A stretch of DNA of 64,000 bases from JABMQB01 sp963666575. Its GTDB lineage: Bacteria > Bacteroidota > Bacteroidia > Bacteroidales > Prolixibacteraceae. Shown here piece by piece: positions 44,209 to 54,155 of this stretch (positions within the stretch are counted from its first letter, which is position 1; every line of letters begins with the position of its first letter). Position numbers and translations under genes: made by a program. The stretch lies in assembly GCA_963666575.2 (NCBI GenBank), contig CAXXYG010000007.1, forward strand, positions 11,092-75,091, written 5' to 3'. Below the pieces are notes generated by a model. The model did no database searches and was not told the DNA's origin. It saw only the letters and a program-made list of their open reading frames with translations.

Positions 44209-44910
44209 ATGGATAAAAAAATAATTGAATTAAATTCCATCGTAAAAAATTATAAAGTAGGAACTCAGGAAGTAAGGGCATTACGTTCTGTATCCCTTGA
44301 TATTTTTCAGGGAGAATATGTTGCCATAATGGGAGCCTCAGGATCAGGAAAATCAACACTGATGAATATTATCGGATGCCTTGATACGCCTACGAGTGGG
44401 ACTTATATTTTAAATGGAACTGATGCCAGTAGCCAACCTGATGATACTTTAGCTGAAATCAGAAACAAAGAGATAGGCTTTATTTTTCAGACATTTAATT
44501 TATTACCTCGTAACTCAGCCCTCGAAAATGTGATGTTGCCATTGGTTTATTCAGGAATAAAAAAAGCTGAACGAAAAGAAAGGGCATTAACTGTTTTGTC
44601 AGATGTTGGGCTCGATGATAGGGTAGAACACCGCCCCAATGAGTTATCGGGAGGGCAACGTCAGCGTGTAGCAATTGCGCGGGCACTTGTTAACAATCCT
44701 TCGTTATTGTTGGCTGATGAGCCCACAGGTAACCTCGACTCAGTAATTTCGGAAGAGATAATGAAATTATTTGCTGAAATTCATAAAAAAGGAAATACAC
44801 TTTTAATGGTAACTCACGAGGAAGATATTGCCTTACATGCCCATCGGATTATCAGGTTAAAGGATGGGGAAGTTGAACGTGATTATATAAATGAGAATCC
44901 TGTTTATTAA
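44209..44910 (+). CDS. ABC transporter ATPase, LolD/MacB type, without a permease gene
   Basis: The 233-residue ATPase has Walker A GASGSGKST (about 41-49), Q-loop FQTFNLLPRNSA (about 88-99), signature LSGGQRQRVAIA (about 143-154), Walker B LLLADEPTGNLDS and H-loop VTHEED. This is the LolD/MacB subfamily that powers FtsX-like permeases in lipoprotein release or export. No permease follows; the next gene is a corrinoid adenosyltransferase 3 bases later. Its partner must be encoded elsewhere. Confidence 0.9.
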   Translation: MDKKIIELNSIVKNYKVGTQEVRALRSVSLDIFQGEYVAIMGASGSGKSTLMNIIGCLDTPTSGTYILNGTDASSQPDDTLAEIRNKEIGFIFQTFNLLPRNSALENVMLPLVYSGIKKAERKERALTVLSDVGLDDRVEHRPNELSGGQRQRVAIARALVNNPSLLLADEPTGNLDSVISEEIMKLFAEIHKKGNTLLMVTHEEDIALHAHRIIRLKDGEVERDYINENPVY

Positions 44911-44913
44911 TTT

Positions 44914-45474
44914 ATGAGCGAAAAATTTAAAGTCTATACTAAAACCGGTGACGATGGAACCTCTGGATTAGTTGGTGGTGAGCGTGTGAAAAAATACGAT
45001 GAACGGTTAGAAGCATATGGTACCATTGATGAATTAAACTCCTATATTGGCTTAATCCGATCATGCGAAATCGATGTAGAAACATATAAAGTCCTTATTG
45101 CTATTCAGGAAAAATTATTTACCATTGGTTCGTTGTTAGCAACCGGAAAAAATGGCGAAAAAATTACGCAAAAACTATCGGTTTCAGAGCAGGATATTGA
45201 GCTACTTGAGAGGACAATTGATAGTTTTGAGGCAAAATTACCCGAATTAAAGAACTTTATTCTACCCGGAGGAAGCCAACTTGTAAGTTTTTGCCACATT
45301 TCCCGTACAATTTGTCGAAGGGCTGAACGGAAAATAGTTTTTATTTCTGAAACCGGTCAAATTCCACAACTGCTTGTTAAGTACATCAATAGGCTATCTG
45401 ATTTCTTATTTGTTCTGGCCAGAAAATTGGGTAACGATAAACATGTTATAGAAACTCCATGGATTTCGAAATAA
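44914..45474 (+). CDS. Cob(I)alamin adenosyltransferase, PduO type
   Basis: The 186-residue enzyme has the PduO ATP site KVYTKTGDDGTSGLVGG (about 5-21), RVKKYDERLEAYGTIDELNSYIG and, near residue 130, CRRAERK with the arginines of the active site. It transfers the adenosyl group of ATP to reduced cobalamin, making adenosylcobalamin. That cofactor is the light-sensitive ligand expected for the B12-binding protein encoded at 30093-30773, which gives a functional link over 14 kb. It follows the ABC ATPase gene by 3 bases. Confidence 0.92.
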   Translation: MSEKFKVYTKTGDDGTSGLVGGERVKKYDERLEAYGTIDELNSYIGLIRSCEIDVETYKVLIAIQEKLFTIGSLLATGKNGEKITQKLSVSEQDIELLERTIDSFEAKLPELKNFILPGGSQLVSFCHISRTICRRAERKIVFISETGQIPQLLVKYINRLSDFLFVLARKLGNDKHVIETPWISK

Positions 45475-45558
45475 ATGTTCGAATTTTTGCCGATAATTAG
45501 ATTTTTTTTTTAATATTCGCAAAAAATTAAAAAACATAACCTCTTAAAATTTTTAGTT

Positions 45559-45780
45559 ATGTATTGGACACTAGAATTAGCATCAAAATTGGAAGATGCA
45601 CCTTGGCCTGCAACCAAAGATGAATTAATTGACTATGGAATTCGTTCGGGAGCGCCGTTAGAGGTAATTGAGAATCTTCAGGAAATTGAGGATGAAGGAG
45701 AAATGTATGAAAGCATAGAGGATATTTGGCCCGACTATCCTAGTAAGGATGACTTTTTCTTCAACGAGGATGAATATTAA
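45559..45780 (+). CDS. Small acidic DUF2795-type protein
   Basis: The 73-residue protein (MYWTLELASKLEDAPWPATK, then ELIDYGIRSGAP and an acidic end) matches a small protein conserved across Bacteroidota, with the DUF2795 pattern PWPATK-x-ELIDY. Function unknown. A strong terminator follows at 45805. Confidence 0.8.
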   Translation: MYWTLELASKLEDAPWPATKDELIDYGIRSGAPLEVIENLQEIEDEGEMYESIEDIWPDYPSKDDFFFNEDEY

Positions 45781-45804
45781 GATTAGATTCCATCAACCAT
45801 ATTA

Positions 45805-45831
45805 AAGCAAGCTTTTTAGCTTGCTTTTTTT
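45805..45831 (+). terminator. Rho-independent terminator
   Basis: AAGCAAGC (45805-45812) pairs with GCTTGCTT (45819-45826) and is followed by a run of T. Its T-run overlaps the stop codon of the converging OstA-like gene at 45830. Confidence 0.88.
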
Positions 45832-47374
45832 ATTTCCTAAAAATATCGAATTTTGAAATGGGCCGTAGTGCTTGTTTCCAGTCAAAACCCTGAAGCGTTC
45901 GGTCAGGATCGGTTAATTGCCCCATGGGTTTTAATAATCCTTCGGGTTTGCTTACCAACGATATGCGGTGTATTGCACCATCTTGAAAAGTGATATATAT
46001 TTTACTGCTCTCGGCTTTATTTAAACCAATGATACCATTTTCGTCTTGTGCATAATACAGGGTTTGTCCACTTCCGTTAACATCAATTTTGTTTAACGAA
46101 TTATTTTCGATGTATGCCGTCATTTCTTTTCCTTTAATTTGATCGAACATGCCGGTGTCGAGCTGCGAAATAATAAACGCATTATTAGTAAGCACTACTT
46201 CGTCGGGTGCATTGGCTTTTGATTTCATCTCTATTTTTTCAGAGCTCATTTGCCTGTTTTCAGACCAGAGTACAGGGGATGTGTACATTTGCACAATTGA
46301 ATCTTTTGTATAATAGATCAGCGAATCGCATTTCCCCTGAATGTTGTTGCGGAAAAATCGGACACCCCAATAGGCTGATATAATATTTTCGTTTTCGATT
46401 GTGTCGGGGTATGATTTTAAGGTGTCGGCATGCAAAAACAGCGAATCTTCTTCGGAAAAAATAATTAATTGTGCCGAATCGGTTACAATTGCTATTTCCA
46501 ATGATTTGCTGTAATTTGTCTTTTCGCCCCTCACAACCATGCTGTTTTCGATATCGGTGATTTCAACATTCCCCAAGGCTATTCCTTTACTATTTTCACC
46601 ATCGTATTCAATATAGTTGCCAGTTATTGTTTGTTTATTGTTCGAAACTTTAGGATTCTTGGTTAATTCTGATCTGCTGGTTTTTGAATTGTACCAACCT
46701 TTTTCAGCATATAAATTAGTACTGTCTTTTTTGTCTTCAATAAAAGTTGGCCCTTGAATTTCGATTTGCCCGGTTATTGTATTATAAATTAAAGTATCAT
46801 TTTTGAGGTGGTAATCGTCGTTAAACGTATTAACGTTTTGATAGAAATTTATTTGATCGAGGTCGACAAAATAGCGTCCAATGAGGCTGGTTAACGTATT
46901 TGTACTATCAATAACTTTACCGTTGTGCTCATAAAAACCAATGTTCCGGTCCATGTCGTAATCCAATGTATCGGTATATAAAGTTGTTGTGAGTTTTATC
47001 AATTTAACGTTTCCGATGGACCGGGCGTATGCATTATCGCCATCGTAATTGATAAAATCGGCAAACAGTTGAATGCTGTCGCCCTGATTAATGTGGACAT
47101 GGCCAAAAGCATCTACTTTATTGGAGCCTGAATAGGCATAGGCACTATCGCACCACATTAACACATCGTTGTGTTTAATTAGAACATTCCCTATTAATCG
47201 TTGCGCATCTGCAATAATGTTTTCGTTGTACTCAAGGACATCGGCTTCAATGATATCAATTTTTTTTCTTTCCTGGCTATAACTGAGAATAGCAGGAAAC
47301 AATAACACTAATATTAAACCAATCTTAAAATGCATGTTTCGGTTGTTGAAACGATTTAAAATTTTATGGCCCAT
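45830..47374 (-). CDS. OstA/LptA-like outer-membrane assembly protein
   Basis: The 514-residue protein begins at ATG 47374 or, more typical for a signal peptide, at the methionine 13 codons later (HFKIGLILVLLFPAILSYSQ). The mature part is a long run of OstA-type repeats (IIEADVLEYNENIIADAQRLIG, then DAFGHVHINQGDS, RSIGNVKL, ALGNVEIT), as in the LPS transport proteins LptA/LptD N-terminal domain. It probably carries LPS across the periplasm. It is the last gene of a minus-strand operon with moxR and SurA-like genes. Confidence 0.85.
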   Translation of the reverse strand: MGHKILNRFNNRNMHFKIGLILVLLFPAILSYSQERKKIDIIEADVLEYNENIIADAQRLIGNVLIKHNDVLMWCDSAYAYSGSNKVDAFGHVHINQGDSIQLFADFINYDGDNAYARSIGNVKLIKLTTTLYTDTLDYDMDRNIGFYEHNGKVIDSTNTLTSLIGRYFVDLDQINFYQNVNTFNDDYHLKNDTLIYNTITGQIEIQGPTFIEDKKDSTNLYAEKGWYNSKTSRSELTKNPKVSNNKQTITGNYIEYDGENSKGIALGNVEITDIENSMVVRGEKTNYSKSLEIAIVTDSAQLIIFSEEDSLFLHADTLKSYPDTIENENIISAYWGVRFFRNNIQGKCDSLIYYTKDSIVQMYTSPVLWSENRQMSSEKIEMKSKANAPDEVVLTNNAFIISQLDTGMFDQIKGKEMTAYIENNSLNKIDVNGSGQTLYYAQDENGIIGLNKAESSKIYITFQDGAIHRISLVSKPEGLLKPMGQLTDPDRTLQGFDWKQALRPISKFDIFRK

Positions 47375-47379
47375 TAAAA

Positions 47380-48342
47380 TTAAAGGAGCTTATTAATAAT
47401 CTCATCAACATGAATATTCTCAGCTTCGGCTTTGTAGTTTTTAATAATTCGATGCCTGAGAATAGCCGATGCAACAGCTTTTACGTCATCAATATCGGGA
47501 GAATATTTTCCTTTTATAGCAGCATGGGTTTTGGCGCCTAAAACCAAATATTGCGAAGCCCGAGGCCCAGCCCCCCATTTTAAATACGTATTTGAAATGT
47601 CGGTAGCAAATTCTGTTCCCGGGCGTGTTTTGGCCGCAAGTTTTACAGCGTATTGAAGCACATTGTCGTTAACAGGTATTTTTTTAATTAATTCCTGAAA
47701 ATATTTTATTTCATCGCCAGAGATGACAGTTTTGTGATCGACACTAAAAGTTGAAGTTGTATTACGTACAATGGTTAGTTCATCTTCAAATTTTGGGTAA
47801 TCGAGCCATATTGAAAACATAAACCGGTCAAGCTGCGCTTCAGGTAAAGGATATGTTCCTTCCTGTTCAATAGGATTTTGGGTTGCCAATACAAAAAATG
47901 GCCTGCTAAGCTCAAACCGTTTTCCGGCAGTTGTAACCGCCCTTTCCTGCATAGCCTCCAGAAGTGCTGATTGTGTTTTGGGAGGTGTCCGGTTGATTTC
48001 ATCGGCTAAAATTATGTTGGCAAACAAAGGCCCTTTAATAAACTTAAACTGCCTGTCGTTATCTAATATGTCAGTTCCAATAATATCGGAAGGCATTAAG
48101 TCGGGAGTAAATTGAATACGGTTATAATCGAGCCCTAAAACTTTCGAGATAGTAGTTACCAGCAATGTTTTTGCAAGGCCAGGTACTCCAATTAATAAGC
48201 AATGGCCTTTGCTGAATAATGAAATGAGGACCTGAGTAATTATTTCGTCCTGCCCATAAATGGTTTTTTTTATCTCGTTTTTAAGTAGGTTATACTTGGC
48301 ATTTAAAGCATCAAGCGCTTCAACATCATTTTTATACTTCAT
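47380..48342 (-). CDS. MoxR-family AAA+ ATPase
   Basis: The 320-residue protein has Walker A LIGVPGLAKTLLV (about 55-67), Walker B NIILADEINRTPPKTQ (about 110-125) and the sensor region FVLATQNPIEQEGTYPLPEAQLDRF, diagnostic of MoxR. MoxR ATPases act as chaperones, often with a DUF58/VWA partner; none is encoded here. It lies between the OstA-like and SurA-like genes, with gaps of 5 and 18 bases, which suggests a link with envelope assembly. Confidence 0.92.
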   Translation of the reverse strand: MKYKNDVEALDALNAKYNLLKNEIKKTIYGQDEIITQVLISLFSKGHCLLIGVPGLAKTLLVTTISKVLGLDYNRIQFTPDLMPSDIIGTDILDNDRQFKFIKGPLFANIILADEINRTPPKTQSALLEAMQERAVTTAGKRFELSRPFFVLATQNPIEQEGTYPLPEAQLDRFMFSIWLDYPKFEDELTIVRNTTSTFSVDHKTVISGDEIKYFQELIKKIPVNDNVLQYAVKLAAKTRPGTEFATDISNTYLKWGAGPRASQYLVLGAKTHAAIKGKYSPDIDDVKAVASAILRHRIIKNYKAEAENIHVDEIINKLL

Positions 48343-48360
48343 GATAACTATAAATTTTCT

Positions 48361-49710
48361 TTACTTAATCCAGTTTTTAAAGCGGTAGTTGCAATTTACA
48401 TACGTTTCGTCAATGCTAATATAGTTATCTTCCTGTTGTTTTAGAATCCATTCCTGAAGTGTATCTTCTTTCTTTTTACTCATAAATAACTCTGCCAATT
48501 GTTGGTAATCGTTTTGCAGGTTAGCCGGGTGCCCTTCTGTTTTGTTTATAAGTGTAATAATTTTATAAATTTCCCGTTGATTTTCATCGACCGTCCTGAA
48601 GGGTTCTGAAATTTCATTAATATGCAAGTTTGTAATAATTTTACTTACATCCGGATCAAGTTCTTCAATACTAAATTTTGAAGATTGAGTATTCATATTA
48701 ATGGCAATTCCACCGTTGTTCCGCGTATTAATATCATATGAATACATCATGGCAGCTTGCTCAAATGTTAATTCTTTTTTCCTTATCAGAGTTGCCATAC
48801 TATCGAGCCTGGCAGCTACTTTTTGAAGGGCTTCTTCTGATACTTTTGGTTTTAAGATGATATGCCTTGTCTTAATTTTTTCACCTTGTTTTTCAATTGT
48901 TTGGATAATGTGGTATCCAAAACTACTTTTTACAACATTCGATACACGGTCGCCTTTTAGATTATAGGCAGCAGCAGCATAATTGGGATCGAGCTGGGCA
49001 CGTCCTGAAAAAGGTAATTCTCCGCCATCCTTAGCCGAAGGGCCTTCGGAATACAATACTGCCATGGTCGCAAAACTGGTTCCTTCTTCAATTTTTTTCT
49101 TAAATTCACGAAGGCGTGCTTTTATGCGGTTTTCTTCAGTAATATCAACATCAGGTTGGTAAGTTATTTGAGCGTATTCGTATTGTGTTGGAATTTGTGG
49201 AATTTCGTCTTTTTTAAGGGTTCGGTAATAGGCCCTCACTTCTGAAGGTGTAACAGTTACTTTTTCGACAATTTTACTTTGCATTTGTTGTGTTAACAAC
49301 CTGTTTTTAATGTTGTCCTGCATTTCGGCCCTTACAAGTGCAATGGATTTTTTAAAGTATTTTTCCACCTCTTTTTCTCCACCCAAATAGGCAATATATT
49401 GCTGCATTTGCCCTTCCATTTGCTGGTTAATCTGGCTGGGTGTTGCTTCAATTGTTGAATCGAGGCTGGCTTCGGCGAGTAAAAGTTTATCGACTAACAG
49501 ATTTTCAAGAATTTCACATTTCATGTCACCATCAGTAGTTACACCCTGAGCCTGATTCTGAATATACATGTATTCAACATCTGATTTTAAAATAATATTT
49601 CCTCCAACCACTGAAACAATCTGGTCAATTATTTTATCCTGAGCGCTGGTACCCAATGTTGTTGTCCCAATTATTAGTATGATAGTTAATAGTCTGAAAA
49701 TAGTAGCCAT
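48361..49710 (-). CDS. SurA-like periplasmic peptidyl-prolyl isomerase
   Basis: The ATG at 49710 starts a signal peptide (FRLLTIILIIGTTTLGTSAQ); the reading frame extends further but overlaps the preceding gene. The mature protein has a SurA N-terminal chaperone domain (IVSVVGGNIILKSDVEYMY) and two parvulin domains (about 180-270, with FSEGPSAKDGGELPFSG, and 285-380). Periplasmic chaperone of outer-membrane proteins. It begins 4 bases after the preceding gene, with a complete operon order. Confidence 0.88.
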   Translation of the reverse strand: MATIFRLLTIILIIGTTTLGTSAQDKIIDQIVSVVGGNIILKSDVEYMYIQNQAQGVTTDGDMKCEILENLLVDKLLLAEASLDSTIEATPSQINQQMEGQMQQYIAYLGGEKEVEKYFKKSIALVRAEMQDNIKNRLLTQQMQSKIVEKVTVTPSEVRAYYRTLKKDEIPQIPTQYEYAQITYQPDVDITEENRIKARLREFKKKIEEGTSFATMAVLYSEGPSAKDGGELPFSGRAQLDPNYAAAAYNLKGDRVSNVVKSSFGYHIIQTIEKQGEKIKTRHIILKPKVSEEALQKVAARLDSMATLIRKKELTFEQAAMMYSYDINTRNNGGIAINMNTQSSKFSIEELDPDVSKIITNLHINEISEPFRTVDENQREIYKIITLINKTEGHPANLQNDYQQLAELFMSKKKEDTLQEWILKQQEDNYISIDETYVNCNYRFKNWIK

Positions 49711-49714
49711 ATTG

Positions 49715-50578
49715 TTAATTTTGAAACTGGTAAATTTTAATTTTTCTATTTTTAATCCCTTCCTGGTATATATCATCTTCAACTTTTTTTAAAAATTCAA
49801 TTTTTCTGTTATTTATAATTAACTCCTTAATTTGAGTGGATATAAATGCAATGGGTGCTTCTTGCCCCGCTAACCTGTAATCGTTAATACATACTAAATA
49901 ATAATAATCTGATTCAGTTTTTTCAATTATCTGATTGCGGTTTAAAAACCTCTCCTGATCATCGATTTCGACAGGGATATTATTTAATACAATATCAAAA
50001 TACATCCAGTTGTCGTTAAAAATATCAAATGCCTTGGCATATTGCAGGCAATATTGTTTTAATTCATTCAGGTTCTCTTCCGAAAAATCGCTGCAATATA
50101 ATTTTAATTGTTCCGGATTGGCAACTTCTGTCGGTATTTTTACATAAATAGCTTTTACAATATTCTTGTTTAATTTAAAATTATTACTGTTTTGATTGTA
50201 ATAATTTTCAATTTCCATTTCAGTAATACTTGTATCCATTTTCTGCCGCATCAATTCCCTTTTGTATTTATATATAATTAATGAATTACGGTATTCCTTT
50301 ATTTCTTTTGAAACATCTTTTTGTTCAGAAGTCAGGTTTTCTTCAGCTTTTTTTATAATTAATTCATTTTTGATCCATTTATGAATATAATCATCTGCCA
50401 TGAGAACACTGTCTTCACCCGAAACATTTTTAGGGATAAAATTACTTACATCGGAGGCGTAGAGTATATTATCGCCTACTTTTGCAATTTGAATAGTATC
50501 CGGCCCATCATTCTTTGTACAACTATTAATTGTCAAAAATATTATAAAAAGTAAACCAATAGCCTTTATTTTAGGCAT
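49715..50578 (-). CDS. SurA-N-like lipoprotein without recognisable isomerase domain
   Basis: The 287-residue product has a lipoprotein signal (LLFIIFLTINSCTKN, cysteine near residue 20), then a SurA/PpiC-type N-terminal chaperone domain (AKVGDNILYASDVSNFIP) and a helical part, but no clear parvulin motif. It overlaps the upstream PpiC gene by 8 bases and lies 4 bases before the SurA-like gene. It is probably an anchored partner of the two isomerases. Confidence 0.75.
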   Translation of the reverse strand: MPKIKAIGLLFIIFLTINSCTKNDGPDTIQIAKVGDNILYASDVSNFIPKNVSGEDSVLMADDYIHKWIKNELIIKKAEENLTSEQKDVSKEIKEYRNSLIIYKYKRELMRQKMDTSITEMEIENYYNQNSNNFKLNKNIVKAIYVKIPTEVANPEQLKLYCSDFSEENLNELKQYCLQYAKAFDIFNDNWMYFDIVLNNIPVEIDDQERFLNRNQIIEKTESDYYYLVCINDYRLAGQEAPIAFISTQIKELIINNRKIEFLKKVEDDIYQEGIKNRKIKIYQFQN

Positions 50579-52502
50579 CCTTAATAGTTTTTAAGTTTTT
50601 TTTGTAAATTTTGACTTTATATTTTTTCTTAAGTTCTTTTATCCACTCTTTTTCAAGGAAGTTTTGATATTCCGAAATGTATAATCCTTTGGCTTCGTTT
50701 AGTGTTTTTGGTTCAGGCTTAATTTTATCGCCTCTTATAAATTCCAATTCTTCGTTTATTGATACAGTTTGATTATTCCATACATAATAATCAACTACAT
50801 TATTGGTTCCTTGTTCCCATGCTCCATCTTCAATAGTCACCATTTCCTTTTCTGCATTTACAAGGTCTTTAATTTCAGTAGCGTTCAAACCCGCATCGAA
50901 ATATTTTTCAACTTCATCCCTTACTTCTTGATTTTTGCATTTTATAACCAATCCTTTAAACCGCTCTTCCCATAAAATTTTCTTTTTGGTATTTGTATAG
51001 AAGCTGGCTAGCCCGATTGAATCGTTTGCTGCATACGACCATATTTTTTTATCTGACAAATTAAATAACAATATACCATCGTGGTATTCTTGCATAAGGT
51101 ACCTGAATTCAGGGTATTTTTTTTCAAGGAGGGCATCTTCGTAAGCAATTATCTCCTGGCTTTCCCATGCGGTGTATAACTGGTTTAGAACTTGAGTTTT
51201 GTTTTTAGTCTCTTTGGGGAATACTGCCTTTTTCAGGTATTCTGAAAATAAAGAACTACCAAACGATTTCCCATCAAGCGTAAACAAAGGTTGGTCTAAA
51301 AACTCTTTTTCAGGCAGCCATTTACCTTGATCAATATAATTTTGCCCATAATTGATAAACTTGCTATAATTATCGTCTGATAGTGAGTAGTTGTATTCTT
51401 TTTTTAATTTTTCAACAAATATTTTTTTCTGTTTGTCGCCACGGTTTACATCTCGTTTTAACCGGCTAATTATTTCAGGTTGAAGTTCTTCAAATGATTT
51501 AATCGGGCGGTATTCAATACGCTTTATAATGTGGTATCCATATGGAGTTAGGACAGGTTGAGTATAATCATTGTCATTTTTTAACGCAAATGCAGGTTCG
51601 GCAAATTCGCCAATCATTTTACCTGCATTAAACCATGGCAAAAGTCCTTTGTTTTCAGCACTTCTTTTATCATCAGAATAGAGTTTGGCTAAATCTCCAA
51701 AATCTTCTCCATTTTGTAATTTGCTATAAATTTTTTCAATTTCTTCTTTGATTCTTTTTTTGTCGCTATCGGTGGCATTTTTAGGAACATTTTTCATAAT
51801 GTGGGCTACTTTTATTTCTCCCCTTGCAGGCCGTTTATCAATTATTTTTAAAATATGATAACCGTAATTTGTCCGCACAGGCATACTAATTTGCCCTATA
51901 GGAGTTGTATAGGCAGCATCTTCAAAAGCTGTCACCATTTGAAAAGCCGAAAAATAATTGAGGTTTCCTAGGTTAATTTTTGCTGAAGGGTCCTGAGAAT
52001 ATTTTACAGCTGCATTATTAAAATCGAGGCCAGCAATTATCTCACTCCTGATTTTAAGAAGTTGATTGTAAATTTTCAGGGTGTCGGCCGGACTTGCATT
52101 TTCATCGAGGTTCAATAATATATGGCTGGCTGATAATTCGGTTTTTATTCGTTGGTAAGTTTCAGCAACCAGCTTGTCGCTGATATCAAAATTTGTTAAA
52201 TACGATGCTGCCAATTCTTTCCGGTAACCTGCAAGTTCATTTACAAATGCCTGCGAAGTATCCATTTTAAGCTCTTCTGCTTCAAGAACTTTTAATTTAA
52301 AGTTTGTAAATAGTTTAAGGTATTCTTTTACCGACTTTTTTTCAGAAATGCTACTTAGGTTTTTATTGTTCTTGTGGTATAAATTTACAAATTCACCTTT
52401 CGAAATGTGGTGTTCTCCGATCGACATTAATACAACATCATCGGTTTGAGTAAAACCATTTAAACAGGACATTAGGAAAAAAAGGAAAACGATACGTTTC
52501 AT
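50571..52502 (-). CDS. Periplasmic peptidyl-prolyl isomerase with two parvulin domains
   Basis: The 643-residue protein has a signal peptide (MKRIVFLFFLMSCLNGFTQ) and two PPIC-type parvulin domains (about 123-225 with ASHILLNLDENASP and YGYHILKIIDKRP, and 230-330 with VAHIMKNVPKNA and YGYHIIKRIEYRP), followed by a 300-residue C-terminal part without a known domain. It is the first gene of the porin-assembly operon, 149 bases downstream of guaB. Confidence 0.88.
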   Translation of the reverse strand: MKRIVFLFFLMSCLNGFTQTDDVVLMSIGEHHISKGEFVNLYHKNNKNLSSISEKKSVKEYLKLFTNFKLKVLEAEELKMDTSQAFVNELAGYRKELAASYLTNFDISDKLVAETYQRIKTELSASHILLNLDENASPADTLKIYNQLLKIRSEIIAGLDFNNAAVKYSQDPSAKINLGNLNYFSAFQMVTAFEDAAYTTPIGQISMPVRTNYGYHILKIIDKRPARGEIKVAHIMKNVPKNATDSDKKRIKEEIEKIYSKLQNGEDFGDLAKLYSDDKRSAENKGLLPWFNAGKMIGEFAEPAFALKNDNDYTQPVLTPYGYHIIKRIEYRPIKSFEELQPEIISRLKRDVNRGDKQKKIFVEKLKKEYNYSLSDDNYSKFINYGQNYIDQGKWLPEKEFLDQPLFTLDGKSFGSSLFSEYLKKAVFPKETKNKTQVLNQLYTAWESQEIIAYEDALLEKKYPEFRYLMQEYHDGILLFNLSDKKIWSYAANDSIGLASFYTNTKKKILWEERFKGLVIKCKNQEVRDEVEKYFDAGLNATEIKDLVNAEKEMVTIEDGAWEQGTNNVVDYYVWNNQTVSINEELEFIRGDKIKPEPKTLNEAKGLYISEYQNFLEKEWIKELKKKYKVKIYKKNLKTIKDA

Positions 52503-52651
52503 CTTTTTGTAATTTTTAAATTTATAGTTGCATTCGATTTAAATAGCATGTTATAAGTGTTTTGTGGGTATATTATTATACATGCTTGTTTTTAGTTTCT
52601 ATGTTTTTTTACAATATAAATAACCTCAAATCATGTATTTGATAATTTATT

Positions 52652-54124
52652 TTAACGGCTACTGTAATTGGGAGCCTCACGCGTGATTGTTACATCGTGT
52701 GGGTGGCTTTCCTGAACACCGGCACTGGTAATTTTTACAAATTTAGCATGTTGTAACGCGTTAATATCTAATGCTCCACAATACCCCATACCGGCTCGTA
52801 AACCTCCTGTTAATTGGTATAACACTTCATACAGTGTGCCTTGGTAGGGAACACGTGCAGCAATACCTTCAGGCACTAATTTTTTAATATCATCTTCCAC
52901 ATCCTGGAAGTACCTGTCTTTTGAACCTTTTTGCATGGCTTCAATTGAACCCATACCACGGTATGCTTTAAATTTACGTCCCTGAAAAATGATTGTATCA
53001 CCCGGCGATTCTTCAACTCCTGCAAATAATCCACCAGCCATAACTGAATGTGCCCCGGCAGCCAATGCTTTAACCACATCGCCTGAGTACCTGAGTCCTC
53101 CATCAGCAATTACAGGGACACCTGAGTCTTTCAAAGCTTTTGAAACGCTGTAAATGGCTGATAGTTGCGGGATGCCAACACCTGCAATTATCCGTGTAGT
53201 GCAAATTGAGCCCGGGCCAATTCCAACTTTTACAGCGTCGGCACCAGCTAATACCAGGTCCGATGCAGCTTCAGCTGTTCCAATGTTTCCAACTACAAAA
53301 TCTTTTTCGGGATATTTTGCTTTTGCTTTTTTTAGCATTTCAAGTACGTATATTGAATGGCCATGGGCAGTATCCATAACTATGGCATCAGCCTGGCTTT
53401 TTATTAACTCATCAATACGTTCCATGGTGTCTTTGGCAATTCCAACTGCAGCAGCAACACGTAATCTGCCTTTTTCGTCTTTACACGCAAAGGGTTTATC
53501 TTTTGCTTTTGTAATATCTTTATAAGTTACCAGGCCAATTAATTTACCATCCTTGTCAATAACAGGGAGTTTTTCAATTTTATGTTTTTGTAAAATATCG
53601 GCTGCTTTTTCAAGGTCGGTCGAAACGGAAGTTGTAACCAGGTTTTCTTTTGTCATTACATCAAAAATAGGCCTGTTCATGTTCCGTTCAAAGCGTAAAT
53701 CACGGTTGGTAACAATACCAACCAGCTTTTTCCCTTCATCGACAACAGGAATTCCACCAATTTTATAATTGGACATTATCTGCAAGGCATCTTTCACCAA
53801 TTTTTCTTTGCTGATGGTTATTGGGTCGTAAATCATACCATTTTCTGCACGTTTTACTGTTGTGACCTGATGAGCCTGTTCTTCAATACTCATATTTTTA
53901 TGAATAACACCAATTCCTCCCTCGCGGGCAATGGCGATTGCCATTTTCGATTCAGTAACGGTGTCCATTGCAGCACTAACGATAGGCGTGTTTAGTATTA
54001 TCGACCGTGAAAATTTAGATGTTAAATTAACTTCGCGCGGTAAAACCTCTGAGTAAGAGGGAAGTAGCAAAACATCATCGAAAGTTAATCCTTCGAATGC
54101 AACTTTTTCTGAAAGAAACGACAT
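52652..54124 (-). CDS. guaB: Inosine-5'-monophosphate dehydrogenase
   Basis: The 490-residue enzyme has the IMPDH order: barrel start GLTFDDVLLLPSYSEVLPREV (about 11-31), two CBS domains (about 95-210), catalytic cysteine loop GIGPGSICTTRIIAGVG (about 300-316), flap and the C-terminal MGYCGALDI. It converts IMP to XMP, the first step to GTP. Promoter box at 54156-54163. Confidence 0.97.
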   Translation of the reverse strand: MSFLSEKVAFEGLTFDDVLLLPSYSEVLPREVNLTSKFSRSIILNTPIVSAAMDTVTESKMAIAIAREGGIGVIHKNMSIEEQAHQVTTVKRAENGMIYDPITISKEKLVKDALQIMSNYKIGGIPVVDEGKKLVGIVTNRDLRFERNMNRPIFDVMTKENLVTTSVSTDLEKAADILQKHKIEKLPVIDKDGKLIGLVTYKDITKAKDKPFACKDEKGRLRVAAAVGIAKDTMERIDELIKSQADAIVMDTAHGHSIYVLEMLKKAKAKYPEKDFVVGNIGTAEAASDLVLAGADAVKVGIGPGSICTTRIIAGVGIPQLSAIYSVSKALKDSGVPVIADGGLRYSGDVVKALAAGAHSVMAGGLFAGVEESPGDTIIFQGRKFKAYRGMGSIEAMQKGSKDRYFQDVEDDIKKLVPEGIAARVPYQGTLYEVLYQLTGGLRAGMGYCGALDINALQHAKFVKITSAGVQESHPHDVTITREAPNYSSR

Positions 54125-54155
54125 TTGCAGATATTTTTATATTTTTAATATTGCG

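Noticed and set aside
44209..44910. Cobalamin transporter ATPase (because of the adjacent adenosyltransferase)
   Set aside because: The sequence is of the LolD/MacB subfamily, not BtuD-like, and no BtuC-type permease is present.
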